Shown: positions 47,948-56,889 of the stretch, piece by piece
Layout of the letters: each line of letters begins with the position of its first letter
How positions within the stretch are numbered: the first letter of the stretch is position 1
Origin: Candidatus Flexifilum affinis
GTDB lineage: Bacteria > Chloroflexota > Anaerolineae > Aggregatilineales > Phototrophicaceae
Assembly: GCA_016713325.1 (NCBI GenBank)
Contig: JADJPJ010000087.1
Coordinates: 1-64,000 of the forward strand
Reading direction: 5' to 3'
DNA length: 64,000 nucleotides
Notes under the pieces: model-generated
The model's database searches: none
Seen by the model: only the letters and a program-made list of their open reading frames with translations
Told to the model about the DNA's origin: nothing
Translations under genes and position numbers: made by a program

Positions 47948-50900
47948 ATGTTCAGGAGCGTGAGTCCCAAGGTAGACATCCCGAAGGTTGAGCGTGAACA
48001 GCTCGACTTTTGGCGAGCAAATCGAGTTTTTCAGCGCTCGGTCGAAGAGCGTGAGGGCGCGCCGCGCTATGTGACCTACGAAGGTCCGCCGACGGTGAAC
48101 GGAACGCCCGGTGTGCATCATGTGCTGGCGCGCGCGTTCAAGGATATTTTCCCGCGCTACAAGACCATGCGTGGCCATTACGTGCTGCGCAAGGGGGGGT
48201 GGGATACGCATGGCCTGCCCGTGGAGATCGCGCTCGAGAAGGAACTCGGCTTCACCCATAAGCACGAGATCGAGGAATACGGCATCGCGGCCTTCAACGA
48301 GAAGTGCCGGTCCAGCGTGCTGCGCAACATCTCCAACTGGGAGCGTTTCACCGAGCGCATGGCCTACTGGACCGATCTCGATAATGCCTATGTGACGTTC
48401 ACCGACGACTATATCGAGAGCGTGTGGTGGGTACTCAAGCAATTCTGGGAGAAGGACCTGCTCTATAAGGGCCTGAAGGTCGTTCCCTACTGCGCGCGCT
48501 GCGGTACGCCGCTCAGCAGCCATGAGGTTGCACTGGGCTACAAGGATGTCAAGGATCCCAGCGTATTCATCCGTTTCCCGCTGCGCGATACGCCGGGGAC
48601 CTACTTCCTGGTCTGGACGACCACGCCGTGGACGCTGCCCGCCAACGTGGCGCTGGCGGTGGGCGCGAATGTCGAATACGTGGAAGTCGAAGGACCGATC
48701 GGTGAAGGCGAGGGGACGGAGCGGCTCATCCTGGCAGCGGCGCGCATGGAAAAGGCGCTCAAGCAGCCGGAGAACTACCGCGTCATCCGGCGCATGAAAG
48801 GGAAGGACCTGCTGGGGATGCACTACAACCCCCTGTACACCTTCCTGCCGGTCGAGCAGAAGTACGCTTATGTGGTCGCCGGCGACTTTGTCAGCACGGA
48901 CGATGGCACGGGTATCGTGCACATCGCCCCGGCCTTCGGCGCCGACGACATGAACGTTGGCCAGACCTATGGGCTGCCAGTTCTGCAGACGGTCGCCGCC
49001 GATGGTACGTTCATCGACGCCGTCACCGAGTTCCGTGGCATGTGGGTCAAGGACGCCGACCCGGAGATCACGCGGGATCTGCGCAAGCGCGGGCTGCTCT
49101 ACAAGTCCGAAAAGTACGAGCACACCTATCCGTTCTGCTGGCGAGACGGCACCCCGCTGATCTATATGGCGCGGGACTCCTGGTTCATTCGTGCGACGGC
49201 CTATCGCGACAAGATGATCGCCAACAATCAGGAGATCAACTGGTATCCCGAACACGTCCGCGACGGACGTTTCGGCAACTGGTTGAGCGAATTGAAAGAC
49301 TGGGCGCTGGGCCGCGAACGCTACTGGGGTACCACGCTGCCGATCTGGGTCGACGAGCAGACCGGCGACATGCTCTGTGTGGGAAGTCGCGCCGAACTGA
49401 GCGCGCTTGCGGGCCGCGATCTCTCTGAACTCGACCTGCACCGGCCCTATGTCGACGACATCACCTTCCCGAACCCGAAGGGCACAGGCGGCATCATGCG
49501 CCGTGTTCCGGAAGTCATCGACGTGTGGTTCGACAGCGGCGCCATGCCGGTTGCGCAGTGGGGCTACCCGGCGCACAATCACGAGATGTTCGAGTCGCAG
49601 TTCCCGGCGGATTACATCTGCGAGGCCGTCGACCAGACGCGCGGATGGTTCTACACGCTGCATGCCATCAGCTCGATGCTGTTCGAGACGCCGTCGTTCA
49701 AGAATGTCATCTGCCTCGGCCTGATCCTCGACGGCGAGGGTCAGAAGATGTCGAAGAGCAAGGGCAACGTCGTCGATCCCTGGGATGTTATGAACGTCCA
49801 CGGGGCCGACGCGATGCGCTGGTATCTCTACACCTCCGGTCCTCCCGGTGAGCCGCGCCGCTTCTCCAGCGATCTGGTCGGCGAGACGGTCAGCAAGGTG
49901 TGGCTGACGCTGTGGAATACCTACAGCTTCTTCGTTACCTATGCCAACATCGACGGCTGGACGCCGCAGTCGCCGCGACCGGCCGTGGCCGAGCGCGAAT
50001 CGATGGACCGCTTTGTCATCGCCGAGCTGCATCAGTTGGTCAAGGATGTCACCGAGGCGTATGAGACCTACGACGTACCCGGCGCGACGCGTCCGGTGGC
50101 GGCCTTCATCGATATGCTGAGCAACTGGTATGTCCGGCTGAGCCGCCGCCGCTTCTGGAAGAGCGAGAACGACACCGATAAGCAGGGCGCCTACGCGACT
50201 CTCTACGAGTGCCTGACGACAGTGAGCCAGCTTCTGGCCCCGTCGATGCCGTTTGTCAGCGAAGCCCTCTATCGCAACCTGGTCGCTGACGCTGTGCCTG
50301 GCTCAGCCGACAGCGTCCATTTGACGCTGTGGCCGGAATACGATCCGGCGCTGATCGATGGCCGGCTCATCCGCGAGATGCGCCTGGTGCAGCGTCTGGT
50401 CAGTCTGGGACGTGCGGCCCGCGAGACGGTCAAGATCGGCGTGCGCCAGCCGCTGGCGATCGCGCGCTTCGGGCTGCGCGAGGCGCAGGAAGCAGAAGTG
50501 GTCAGCCGGTTGTCCGCGCTGATCGGCGGCGAGCTGAACGTCAAGCAGGTCGAGGTGCTGACTCAGGTCACCGACGTGGTGAACTACCGGCTGAACCCGC
50601 TGCCGAGCGTCCTCGGCAAGAAGTTCGGCAAGGATTTTCCGCGCGTGCAGAAGGCGCTGCGCGAAGGCGATCCGGCCGACGTGCGCCGCTGGGCGGAGGC
50701 GCTGCTCCGCGGCGAATCGGTCATCGTCACGCTGGACGGTCAGACATTTGAGGCGACACCGGTCGAGGTCGAAATCAAGCGGGACTCGGCGGCCGGCTAT
50801 GCCATCGCCGAAGACGAGGGGTATCTGGCCGCTCTGGACACGACTCTGACCGAGTCGCTGATCCTGGAGGGTCTGGCCCGAGAAGTCGTCCGCCGCGTTC

Positions 50901-51163
50901 AGTCACTGCGCAAGGATGCCGATTTCGACATCAGCGATCAGATTGTGCTGGTGTACGAGGCGAGCGACCGGCTCAACGACGCCATCGAGCGCTTCAGCGA
51001 CTATCTCAAGGCTGAGACGCTGGCGCAATCCATCGAGCGGGGCACTCCCGGCGACGGCTACGTGCGCGCTTCGTTCCAGCCCTCGCCCGACGGCGACCCG
51101 AAGAAGGATGGTTCGATCGACGGTGAGACGCTGCACATCGGCGTGAAGCGCATCCAAGCATAA
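47948..51163 (+). CDS. ileS: Isoleucyl-tRNA synthetase, type II (IleRS2-like)
   Basis: Charges tRNA-Ile. 1071 residues from ATG 47948 with GGAGG five bases upstream. The class I first signature, usually HIGH, reads GVHH in PTVNGTPGVHHVLARAF; the second is QKMSKSKGNVVDP. The long editing domain has WTTTPWTLPANVALAVG and AFGADDMNVG. VPYCARCGTPLSSHE and the long C-terminal extension fit the type II (eukaryote-like) enzymes, which are known for mupirocin resistance, and a swapped GxHH signature is described for a subset of these. Whether another ileS exists in the genome cannot be seen. Confidence 0.95.
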   Translation: MFRSVSPKVDIPKVEREQLDFWRANRVFQRSVEEREGAPRYVTYEGPPTVNGTPGVHHVLARAFKDIFPRYKTMRGHYVLRKGGWDTHGLPVEIALEKELGFTHKHEIEEYGIAAFNEKCRSSVLRNISNWERFTERMAYWTDLDNAYVTFTDDYIESVWWVLKQFWEKDLLYKGLKVVPYCARCGTPLSSHEVALGYKDVKDPSVFIRFPLRDTPGTYFLVWTTTPWTLPANVALAVGANVEYVEVEGPIGEGEGTERLILAAARMEKALKQPENYRVIRRMKGKDLLGMHYNPLYTFLPVEQKYAYVVAGDFVSTDDGTGIVHIAPAFGADDMNVGQTYGLPVLQTVAADGTFIDAVTEFRGMWVKDADPEITRDLRKRGLLYKSEKYEHTYPFCWRDGTPLIYMARDSWFIRATAYRDKMIANNQEINWYPEHVRDGRFGNWLSELKDWALGRERYWGTTLPIWVDEQTGDMLCVGSRAELSALAGRDLSELDLHRPYVDDITFPNPKGTGGIMRRVPEVIDVWFDSGAMPVAQWGYPAHNHEMFESQFPADYICEAVDQTRGWFYTLHAISSMLFETPSFKNVICLGLILDGEGQKMSKSKGNVVDPWDVMNVHGADAMRWYLYTSGPPGEPRRFSSDLVGETVSKVWLTLWNTYSFFVTYANIDGWTPQSPRPAVAERESMDRFVIAELHQLVKDVTEAYETYDVPGATRPVAAFIDMLSNWYVRLSRRRFWKSENDTDKQGAYATLYECLTTVSQLLAPSMPFVSEALYRNLVADAVPGSADSVHLTLWPEYDPALIDGRLIREMRLVQRLVSLGRAARETVKIGVRQPLAIARFGLREAQEAEVVSRLSALIGGELNVKQVEVLTQVTDVVNYRLNPLPSVLGKKFGKDFPRVQKALREGDPADVRRWAEALLRGESVIVTLDGQTFEATPVEVEIKRDSAAGYAIAEDEGYLAALDTTLTESLILEGLAREVVRRVQSLRKDADFDISDQIVLVYEASDRLNDAIERFSDYLKAETLAQSIERGTPGDGYVRASFQPSPDGDPKKDGSIDGETLHIGVKRIQA

Positions 51164-51188
51164 TTGTGCTGATCTGCCTACGAGTGCC

Positions 51189-51229
51189 AACACAGGGACT
51201 GCCATTTGTGCCGTCCCTGTGTTATTTTT
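51189..51229 (+). terminator. Terminator after ileS
   Basis: An 11-bp perfect stem pairs AACACAGGGAC (51189-51199) with GTCCCTGTGTT (51213-51223) around a 13-base loop, followed by ATTTTTG. It begins 25 bases after the ileS stop. Confidence 0.9.
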
Positions 51230-51299
51230 GGTCATAATTCACCAAAACAAGTGCCATCCGTTGTCATAAACGTCGGAAACCTTCTCTGTAATTGGTCAT

Positions 51300-51305
51300 T
51301 ATAAT
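51300..51305 (+). promoter_or_regulatory. Candidate -10 box of the PucR-family gene
   Basis: Perfect TATAAT at 51300-51305, about 28 bases before ATG 51333. No good -35 at the expected distance, so an activator or another factor may help. Confidence 0.4.
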
Positions 51306-51332
51306 CAATGCCTATCAGGGTAGGTGGTGAAC

Positions 51333-52976
51333 ATGACTGAAAACAACAGCGCGTCGCTCCAGGCTCTACTCCAGTTTGCACTCCCGCTGGGTACCCAACT
51401 CGTCACTGGCAATCCCGAAGCGGCCATTACCTGGGCCGTGACCGTGCAGGCGCAACCGCCGGCTTTCCCTGATGTCTATGGCGGCGAAATGGCCCTGGTG
51501 TCGCTCGACATTCTGCGATCATACGACAGCCGCCTGACCCTGGCTGACGTCATCGTCAAGCTGGCCGACGCCGGCGTCTGCGCGATCGCCTCAAAGCACG
51601 ACGTCTCGCCGAGCGCCATCAATGCCGCCAACGATTTGAACGTGGCGCTGCTTGCTCTCCCTGATGAAAGCAGCCTGCCGCGCGTCGAGCGTGCCGTGAA
51701 CACCCTGATCGTCAACCAGCGCGCCCAGATCACCCAGCGGGCGATGGAAATCCAGCGCCAGCTCACCCGGCTGGCCGCGGAAAACCGTGACCTGAACAGC
51801 CTCCTCCAGTTGATTGCCCGCGTCACTGCCAAGCCCATCGTCATTCACGACGACGCCGGCGTGTTGATGGCCCAGGTCTATCCCAACGTCGCGCGCCGAG
51901 CCCAGCCGACCACCGGACGCAGCCTGCTTCAGAGCTTGCCGTACGGCGCCTTCCAGAACTGGCTGAATCGCGATGCGCCGAGCACCGAAGGCGCTATCGT
52001 GCGCAGCCCGCTTGGCTTCACGACCGTGCTTCGGGTGGAAAAGCGCATTGCCGGGTATCTCTCCCTGGTCGACAGCCGCGATGTCCTCGACGACTTCGAC
52101 CGGATGGTGCTCAGTTACGGAGCGGATGTCTGCGCGGTGGAGCTGGCCAAGACCCGGGCGATCGCCTTTGCTGTCGAGCAGGCGCGCGGGGACTGGATTC
52201 AGATGTGGTTGAGCGGCACTCCGGCCGACGATGACATGCTGGCGGCGCGCGCGCAGCAGGCAGGCTTCGAGCCAAACACCATGTATCTCGTTGCCGTGTA
52301 CCGGGCGGCCAGCAGTTCTGGCGCAAGCCTGGCCCTGGATGCTCTGATTCCACTGGTCCGCGACGATATGGCCCGCCGTCAGACCCCTGGCGCGGTCGGC
52401 CAGTATGTCGACGTGATCGTCGCGCTGTATCCGCTGGAGAATGCATCTCAGACGCCGCGCGCCCGCCGCATCATCGACGAAGTGCGCGAGCAGCTCGCCG
52501 CGCGTACGCCAAGCGGCCTGGTGGCGTCCGGTATCAGCCGCCCGGCCGTCGGCCTGAGTGCGCTGCGCGACGCCTACCGCGAGGCAAAGGATGCCGTGAG
52601 CATCGCCAACGAACTCGGGGATCGCGAGCAGTCGACTTTCTACGGCGACCTCAAGCTCTATCAGCTTCTGCTGGCGCTGAAGGATCGCAACCTCGATCAG
52701 ATGCGGCGCTTCTACGAGGAGACGCTCGGCCCGCTGGTCGAGCACGATGAACGCAAGCAGGGCGATCTCATCCGTACACTGCTGGGCTTCTTCGAGGCCA
52801 ACGGCAACCTGGCCAAGGCGGCCAACGACCTCGACGTGCATCGCAACACCCTGGTCTATCGGCTGGAGCGCATCAGCGAACTGACCGGCCTCAACCTCGA
52901 GGACTCTGATAATAGACTGATCTTAAACCTTGCTCTCAAGATCAAGCGCGTGCTGGCGACCCTCCCTGGCCACTAG
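51333..52976 (+). CDS. PucR/CdaR-family transcriptional regulator
   Basis: About 547 residues from ATG 51333; GTG 51324 is a less likely start. N-terminal PucR-type ligand domain (GGEMALVSLDILRSYDSRLT, LPDESSLPRVERAVNTLI), a GAF-like middle (TAKPIVIHDDAGVLMAQVYP), a GGDEF-like region typical of the family, and the C-terminal helix-turn-helix (LLGFFEANGNLAKAANDLDV followed by HRNTLVYRLERISELTG). Family members control catabolic genes in response to small molecules. It stands alone between ileS and the small basic protein, so no target is suggested by context. Confidence 0.88.
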   Translation: MTENNSASLQALLQFALPLGTQLVTGNPEAAITWAVTVQAQPPAFPDVYGGEMALVSLDILRSYDSRLTLADVIVKLADAGVCAIASKHDVSPSAINAANDLNVALLALPDESSLPRVERAVNTLIVNQRAQITQRAMEIQRQLTRLAAENRDLNSLLQLIARVTAKPIVIHDDAGVLMAQVYPNVARRAQPTTGRSLLQSLPYGAFQNWLNRDAPSTEGAIVRSPLGFTTVLRVEKRIAGYLSLVDSRDVLDDFDRMVLSYGADVCAVELAKTRAIAFAVEQARGDWIQMWLSGTPADDDMLAARAQQAGFEPNTMYLVAVYRAASSSGASLALDALIPLVRDDMARRQTPGAVGQYVDVIVALYPLENASQTPRARRIIDEVREQLAARTPSGLVASGISRPAVGLSALRDAYREAKDAVSIANELGDREQSTFYGDLKLYQLLLALKDRNLDQMRRFYEETLGPLVEHDERKQGDLIRTLLGFFEANGNLAKAANDLDVHRNTLVYRLERISELTGLNLEDSDNRLILNLALKIKRVLATLPGH

Positions 52977-53033
52977 CGTGTGGAGTTGTTAAAATCTTGC
53001 GCAATTCGCTGGCGCAGTTTTTAACTTGCGTGT

Positions 53034-53039
53034 TATACT
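53034..53039 (+). promoter_or_regulatory. Candidate -10 box of the small basic protein gene
   Basis: TATACT at 53034-53039 lies 62 bases before ATG 53101, inside a T-rich stretch. The -35 is not clear. Confidence 0.35.
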
Positions 53040-53100
53040 CCTCCTGTATGGACCTGAGCAAATACTTAACGGCGGCTGCACTTAATTCAGGAGCATGGGA

Positions 53101-53313
53101 ATGGCTAAGAAGGTTCAAGTCGAGTTCTACGATGTGAAGATCCGCAAGAAGGTGTCGCTTGACGACAAGAACGTCATGAAGACCACCTTCACGACCGCGA
53201 ACGGCCAGACTCGGTATGGCTTCCGCGGCAAGACGTCGGACAACCGTATGCTGACCAAATTCGTCAGCAAGGCCGACTGGGATGCAGCCAAGTATCCCCT
53301 CGAGAAGAAGTAA
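53101..53313 (+). CDS. Small conserved-looking basic protein of unknown function
   Basis: 70 residues: MAKKVQVEFYDVKIRKKVSL at the start and GQTRYGFRGKTSDNRMLTKF in the middle. It has many Lys/Arg, no Cys and no membrane segment. It has its own -10-like box, AGGAG upstream of ATG 53095/53101, and a strong terminator, so it is a single-gene unit and probably well expressed. Size and charge resemble small ribosome- or nucleic-acid-binding proteins, but I recognise no family and do not assign a function. Confidence 0.7.
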   Translation: MAKKVQVEFYDVKIRKKVSLDDKNVMKTTFTTANGQTRYGFRGKTSDNRMLTKFVSKADWDAAKYPLEKK

Positions 53314-53323
53314 CAGGCTTCAC

Positions 53324-53353
53324 CGCCGCGCCGTCCTGGACGGCGCGGCGCGT
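53324..53353. terminator. Bidirectional terminator
   Basis: An 11-bp GC-rich perfect stem pairs 53324-53334 with 53340-53350 around CCTGG, then CGTTTA. It separates the small basic protein gene from the convergent solute-binding protein gene (stop 53354). Confidence 0.8.
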
Positions 53354-54148
53354 TTACAGCCACTGTTCGATCAACACCTCGACTGTTCCGTCCCTCAATA
53401 GCTCAGCCATTGCCTCCCCGATGTAGGATGACAACGCTCCTCGATCCGCGCGCGTGACCGCCGCGTAGAGCACATCGGTCACTGGCGATGCTTTCGGCTG
53501 CCAGCCCGGGACCCGGCGCAGGAACAGACGCAGACTCACCGAGTCGACCAGCGCGGCATCGGCCGTGCCGGCCCGTACCTGCTCCAGCGCGCCCGCCGGA
53601 CTCTCCGCGGGGAGGGTGTCAAACGCCGCCACCTGTCGGAGCCAGTCGTTGCTGATGGCGTGCGCGATCGAACCGTACTCGAACGCCAGGATCTTTCCCG
53701 GCAGGTCGTGCATCGACATCAATCCTTGGTCGCTCACCAGTACCAGCCCGGCATTGTAGTAGGGCTCGCTGTACGTGACCTGCGCCATGCGGTTGACGTC
53801 GATCGGCACTGAGGCGATGACCACATCCACCTGATCGGCGGCGAGGGTATCGTACAGCCCGTCATAGCCCAACCCGACCAGACGCAGCGGCACCTCCAAC
53901 TGCTCGGCGATCGCCTGGCTGAGCGCGACCTCCAGGCCGGCGTAGCCTTCGGGCGTGGAGGCGGCGAAAGGCGGGTTGCTGGCGTCAATGCCGACGCGCA
54001 GTTCGCCGTTAGGCAGCAGTTCGGAAAGGGAGGGCCTGCTCAGTCCGAGCGTCAGGCGGAAGACGACGAGCACGACGATGAAAACGCCGGCCGCAATCAC
54101 CCCACGCCTTCGCCAATCACGGCGTCGCAGCGGCGCCAGAACGCGCAT
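53354..54148 (-). CDS. Extracellular solute-binding protein, family 3 type
   Basis: About 264 residues from ATG 54148 (MRVLAPLRRRDWRRRGVIAA). An N-terminal membrane anchor or signal (residues 16-38) is followed by the SBP_bac_3 fold: ELRVGIDASNPPFAAS, GYAGLEVALSQAIAEQL, VDVVIASVPIDVNRMAQVTY, then SEPYYNAGLVLV. These bind amino acids or similar ligands for ABC uptake or for sensing. No permease or ATPase genes are adjacent, so it may feed a distant transporter. Its 5' end overlaps the glycosidase 3' end by 32 bases. Confidence 0.85.
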   Translation of the reverse strand: MRVLAPLRRRDWRRRGVIAAGVFIVVLVVFRLTLGLSRPSLSELLPNGELRVGIDASNPPFAASTPEGYAGLEVALSQAIAEQLEVPLRLVGLGYDGLYDTLAADQVDVVIASVPIDVNRMAQVTYSEPYYNAGLVLVSDQGLMSMHDLPGKILAFEYGSIAHAISNDWLRQVAAFDTLPAESPAGALEQVRAGTADAALVDSVSLRLFLRRVPGWQPKASPVTDVLYAAVTRADRGALSSYIGEAMAELLRDGTVEVLIEQWL

Positions 54149-55313
54149 AAGCCTGCACCTCGTAGTAGAGTGGACGGAGCTGGAAAACCGTGTTTGCGAA
54201 CGTGAAGTAATCCGGGTAGCTGAGTGTGGGCTGTGGTGTGCGGAACACCCACAGGCACAGCGTCTTTGCCCAGGGCCAGTCCGATTCCACCAGAGCCAGC
54301 GCATCCAGGGTGTACTCGATCCGCTCGGCTGGGGAAACGGCGTGTGTCCAGCGGGGGTGGTCGTTCCAGCCCGATTCGGTGATGTAAATCGGTGTCTCTT
54401 CGTCCCCGTGGCGGAGCATCACCTCGCGGAGCAGTTCGGCGCGCCGGAAGTTCAGGGCGTCCGGGTCCGGCGCGGCCTCCGGCGGGTGGGTGAAGCCATA
54501 GGTATGGACGGCCAGCGCGTCGAAACTATCGGCTGCGCCTGCCTCGTAGAGGGCTTCGAGATACAGAACATCGTTCAACCCGTGCGGGCTGCCCGGCGGC
54601 TCCAGCGTGGGCGCCAGCCCTGCCGCGAGGATGGTGACGTTCGGGTTAGCCTCGTGGGCACGCGCATAGACCTCGTGAAGCAGCGCCGCGTACCCGGCGG
54701 GGTCCACCTGCTCATACCCCCACTCGAAGGCCAGATTCGGCTCGTTCCAGATGATCAGGTGATCGATAGTGCCCTGGTAGCGTCGCGCGAAATCGGCGAC
54801 GAATTCCGAGAAATCGTCGTAGGCGCTGACCGGCAGCGTGTTGAGCGTCGTCAGGCCGATGTTGTCCGCATCCCGGCGCCGTACCCACTCCGGAACCAGG
54901 CCGAGCCGAGCGATCACATGCAATCCCTGATTCTGGGCATGCCGGACGATCCGGTCCACGTTGTACCAGTCGTAGACGTCTTCGGCCGTCTCGATGTAGG
55001 CCCAGGGAAAGAACTCGACGATGGTGGATGCGCCCATTTCGCGGATGAGCTGGAGCGAGCGCTGAATCTTCCACTCCTCGACCTCGTCGATCAGCCGGGT
55101 GTGCATACAGAGATGCGGCTTTGTCGTGACGACCTGCTGCGGCGGCTCCAGCGGCGCGCGGGGTGGGGCAGGCGCCAGGCCATGGAGCAGCGCTAGAACG
55201 ACCAGCAGGCGCAGCGGCCAGGCAGTCAGACGAGGAAGCGAACTCGACAAAATGGGAATCAGGCGCACAATTGAATCCGGTACGGCGAATCGTCCGCTGA
55301 ATTGTCGCATCAC
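54117..55313 (-). CDS. Secreted clan GH-A glycoside hydrolase-like protein
   Basis: 398 residues. Hydrophobic signal/anchor at about residues 30-48, then a TIM-barrel of clan GH-A: acid/base Glu in LIIWNEPNLAFEWG, nucleophile Glu in IYITESGWNDH, and TYGFTHPP and FPWAYIETAEDVYDW in between. This arrangement occurs in GH39/GH53/GH5-like proteins; the exact family and sugar are not determined. Overlaps the solute-binding protein gene by 32 bases, so the pair is probably one transcript. Confidence 0.8.
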   Translation of the reverse strand: MMRQFSGRFAVPDSIVRLIPILSSSLPRLTAWPLRLLVVLALLHGLAPAPPRAPLEPPQQVVTTKPHLCMHTRLIDEVEEWKIQRSLQLIREMGASTIVEFFPWAYIETAEDVYDWYNVDRIVRHAQNQGLHVIARLGLVPEWVRRRDADNIGLTTLNTLPVSAYDDFSEFVADFARRYQGTIDHLIIWNEPNLAFEWGYEQVDPAGYAALLHEVYARAHEANPNVTILAAGLAPTLEPPGSPHGLNDVLYLEALYEAGAADSFDALAVHTYGFTHPPEAAPDPDALNFRRAELLREVMLRHGDEETPIYITESGWNDHPRWTHAVSPAERIEYTLDALALVESDWPWAKTLCLWVFRTPQPTLSYPDYFTFANTVFQLRPLYYEVQAYARSGAAATP

Positions 55314-55350
55314 TTGGCTGGATCAGTCCAGGCGTCAGTTGTGTTCCCGG

Positions 55351-56064
55351 ATGGACTGGGCAGCACCCCCAATAGAGCTGAAGCTAAATCTGGAGGAAAT
55401 TACGACCGGGATATCTATCAGGGGTTTGTCTTTTCAAGGTGAAATCAAGAGTAAAGGAAGACGACTAGTTTCGGAGAAACTCGTTGGCTTCCAAGCGATT
55501 TTCCAGTTCGGGAGATCTTACCTGCTCAACGCATCTGTTGGAGACGGTGCGTGGGCGTTAAGCTGGATCGTTGGTGGGGAGTTGCAGGAACAAAGTGGGA
55601 AGCTCGAACTAGATGGAAATCTCTACACCCGCGCAGACCGCAGAAAAGCGGCTTGGTTAGTTCGCTTCAGTGAGATTAGAAGATTTGGATTATTCAGTAC
55701 ATCCGTAGAAGCGCAGATTCGTCATGGGCTATTTGATACTTCGAGTCAAGACCGGTACCGAGGCTCCGAGCGTCAAATCAGAGAAGACTTCAATTTGACC
55801 CCCGGAAGATATAGACGTCCACTATCTCAACTAAGCAGTGAGGCATGGCGGGCAAGCTGTGCAATAGGGTTAGCCAACGGTAAGAAGATATTTTGTTTTC
55901 CACATATGGACTACCTGCGTCCGAACTTCGTTGACGAGTATCGGCACCTGTGGCTTGAAGATACACTAACCTATCTCAAGAAATCAGGAGCGTTGGTTTT
56001 GTTTCCAGCCATGCTGACACCAGCAAACGACGGGCTATGTGATGAAGTGACTTCATTGACCTAG
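55351..56064 (+). CDS. Degenerate ABC-ATPase-like protein
   Basis: 237 residues from ATG 55351. The order of elements follows an ABC ATPase: a Walker-A position reading NASVGDGAWALSWIVGG (no GxxGxGKS/T), a following GELQEQSGKLELDGNLY as in nucleotide-binding domains, a signature-like RPLSQLSSEAWRASCAIGLA, and a Walker-B-like KKIFCFPHMDYL. Key residues are missing, so ATP hydrolysis is unlikely. Codon and base use are clearly lower in GC than on either side, pointing to transfer. Similar degenerate domains occur near peptide-export or immunity genes; that role is only a guess. Confidence 0.5.
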   Translation: MDWAAPPIELKLNLEEITTGISIRGLSFQGEIKSKGRRLVSEKLVGFQAIFQFGRSYLLNASVGDGAWALSWIVGGELQEQSGKLELDGNLYTRADRRKAAWLVRFSEIRRFGLFSTSVEAQIRHGLFDTSSQDRYRGSERQIREDFNLTPGRYRRPLSQLSSEAWRASCAIGLANGKKIFCFPHMDYLRPNFVDEYRHLWLEDTLTYLKKSGALVLFPAMLTPANDGLCDEVTSLT

Positions 56065-56080
56065 TCTTCACTCTCAGAAG

Positions 56081-56286
56081 TACTCCGCCGCGAACTGGGA
56101 GTGGATGCTCCCGGATGAAGTGGGAAGCGTGCGGGGTGGTGAGCAGCACAGGCGCTATGAGAGAACACCGGCCCTGAGGCAGACTGACCATGACTTCACT
56201 GGTGAACCGTTTGACGCAATGACGGGGCTGATCTACCTGCGGTCGCGACACCAAAGCCGGGAATGGGTGTGTTCGTGAGCGGACAA
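56081..56286 (+). pseudogene. Rhs-repeat core remnant
   Basis: No intact ORF, but reading from about 56093 gives NWEWMLPDEVGSVRGG, then TDHDFTGEPFDAMTGLIYLR, the hallmark C-terminal core of Rhs/YD-repeat proteins. After a one-base shift it continues GMGVFVSGQ, the usual ending of that core. It is a short, frameshifted tail of an Rhs protein. Complete Rhs proteins deliver variable C-terminal toxins, with an immunity gene next door. Confidence 0.7.
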
Positions 56287-56305
56287 GGTTCTAAGGAAGG
56301 AAGAC

Positions 56306-56608
56306 ATGCTGGACGACGATCCAGGCGTACCTGACTATCTTGAACCCACAATGAAGATGCTGAATTGCGCCTACCCAAATGGCGTCTTGCCGGAGGATTA
56401 TTGGGGGCTCCTTGCTGTGCTGCACACTGAAATGTCTTTCCGCACTTTGGCTCATGCATTGTCTATAGTCACGGGGAAGACGAAGGTTGAAACATACAAT
56501 GATGCGGCTGGCTTTACGCAAGCCGATGTACAGGATCCCACTTCGATCGACCGCGCAATGGAACGCCTGAAGGCGTGTGGGTATGACGAATGGCTCGAAT
56601 CGGACTAG
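56306..56608 (+). CDS. Small DUF3349-like protein
   Basis: 100 residues, preceded by GGAAGGA. The stretch LNCAYPNGVLPEDYWGLLAV matches the DUF3349 pattern (YPxGVPxxDYxPLLAxL), followed by SFRTLAHALSIVTG and a terminal Arg/Lys-Ala-Cys-Gly helix. It sits directly after the Rhs remnant, where an immunity gene would lie. Function unknown; DUF3349 proteins have no established activity that I can name. Confidence 0.55.
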   Translation: MLDDDPGVPDYLEPTMKMLNCAYPNGVLPEDYWGLLAVLHTEMSFRTLAHALSIVTGKTKVETYNDAAGFTQADVQDPTSIDRAMERLKACGYDEWLESD

Positions 56609-56639
56609 GTGCACTAGCTATAGGGGAGCCGAATGCTGC

Positions 56640-56765
56640 TCGTGCTCGCGTCCGATCTCCTCCATTGTCCGCTCGTCGCTCGTTACCTGCTGCGCCACCT
56701 GGTTTTTGAACTCGGCTGTGAACTTCCGTGGGCTTCTCCTTGTTCATCCCCTTCTGGACGTAGGA
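56640..56765 (-). pseudogene. IS3-family OrfA remnant
   Basis: On the minus strand one frame reads RRSPRKFTAEFKNQVAQQV then TSDERTMEEIGREHE, the N-terminal helix-turn-helix of IS3-type OrfA (KxRKFTxEFKxxV...TIAEIAxE). No full ORF is present. It abuts the broken 3' end of the sulfatase-modifying-like gene. Confidence 0.55.
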
Positions 56766-56889
56766 TACTTCATTTTCCTCTGTGTCCAATCTTCGGGAGT
56801 CACTCTATTTCTCCATACGCGGCGACTTGGCTTAACATCAGACTCGAATAGTGGAACAACCCCTCCGAATCACACATTCAGGCAGTCTC

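Noticed and set aside
55366..55375. CCCCCAATAG at 55366 as a possible att copy of the tRNA-Arg 3' part CCCCCAACAG (57859-57868)
   Set aside because: Nine of ten short GC-rich bases can match by chance, and the site lies inside the ABC-like reading frame.
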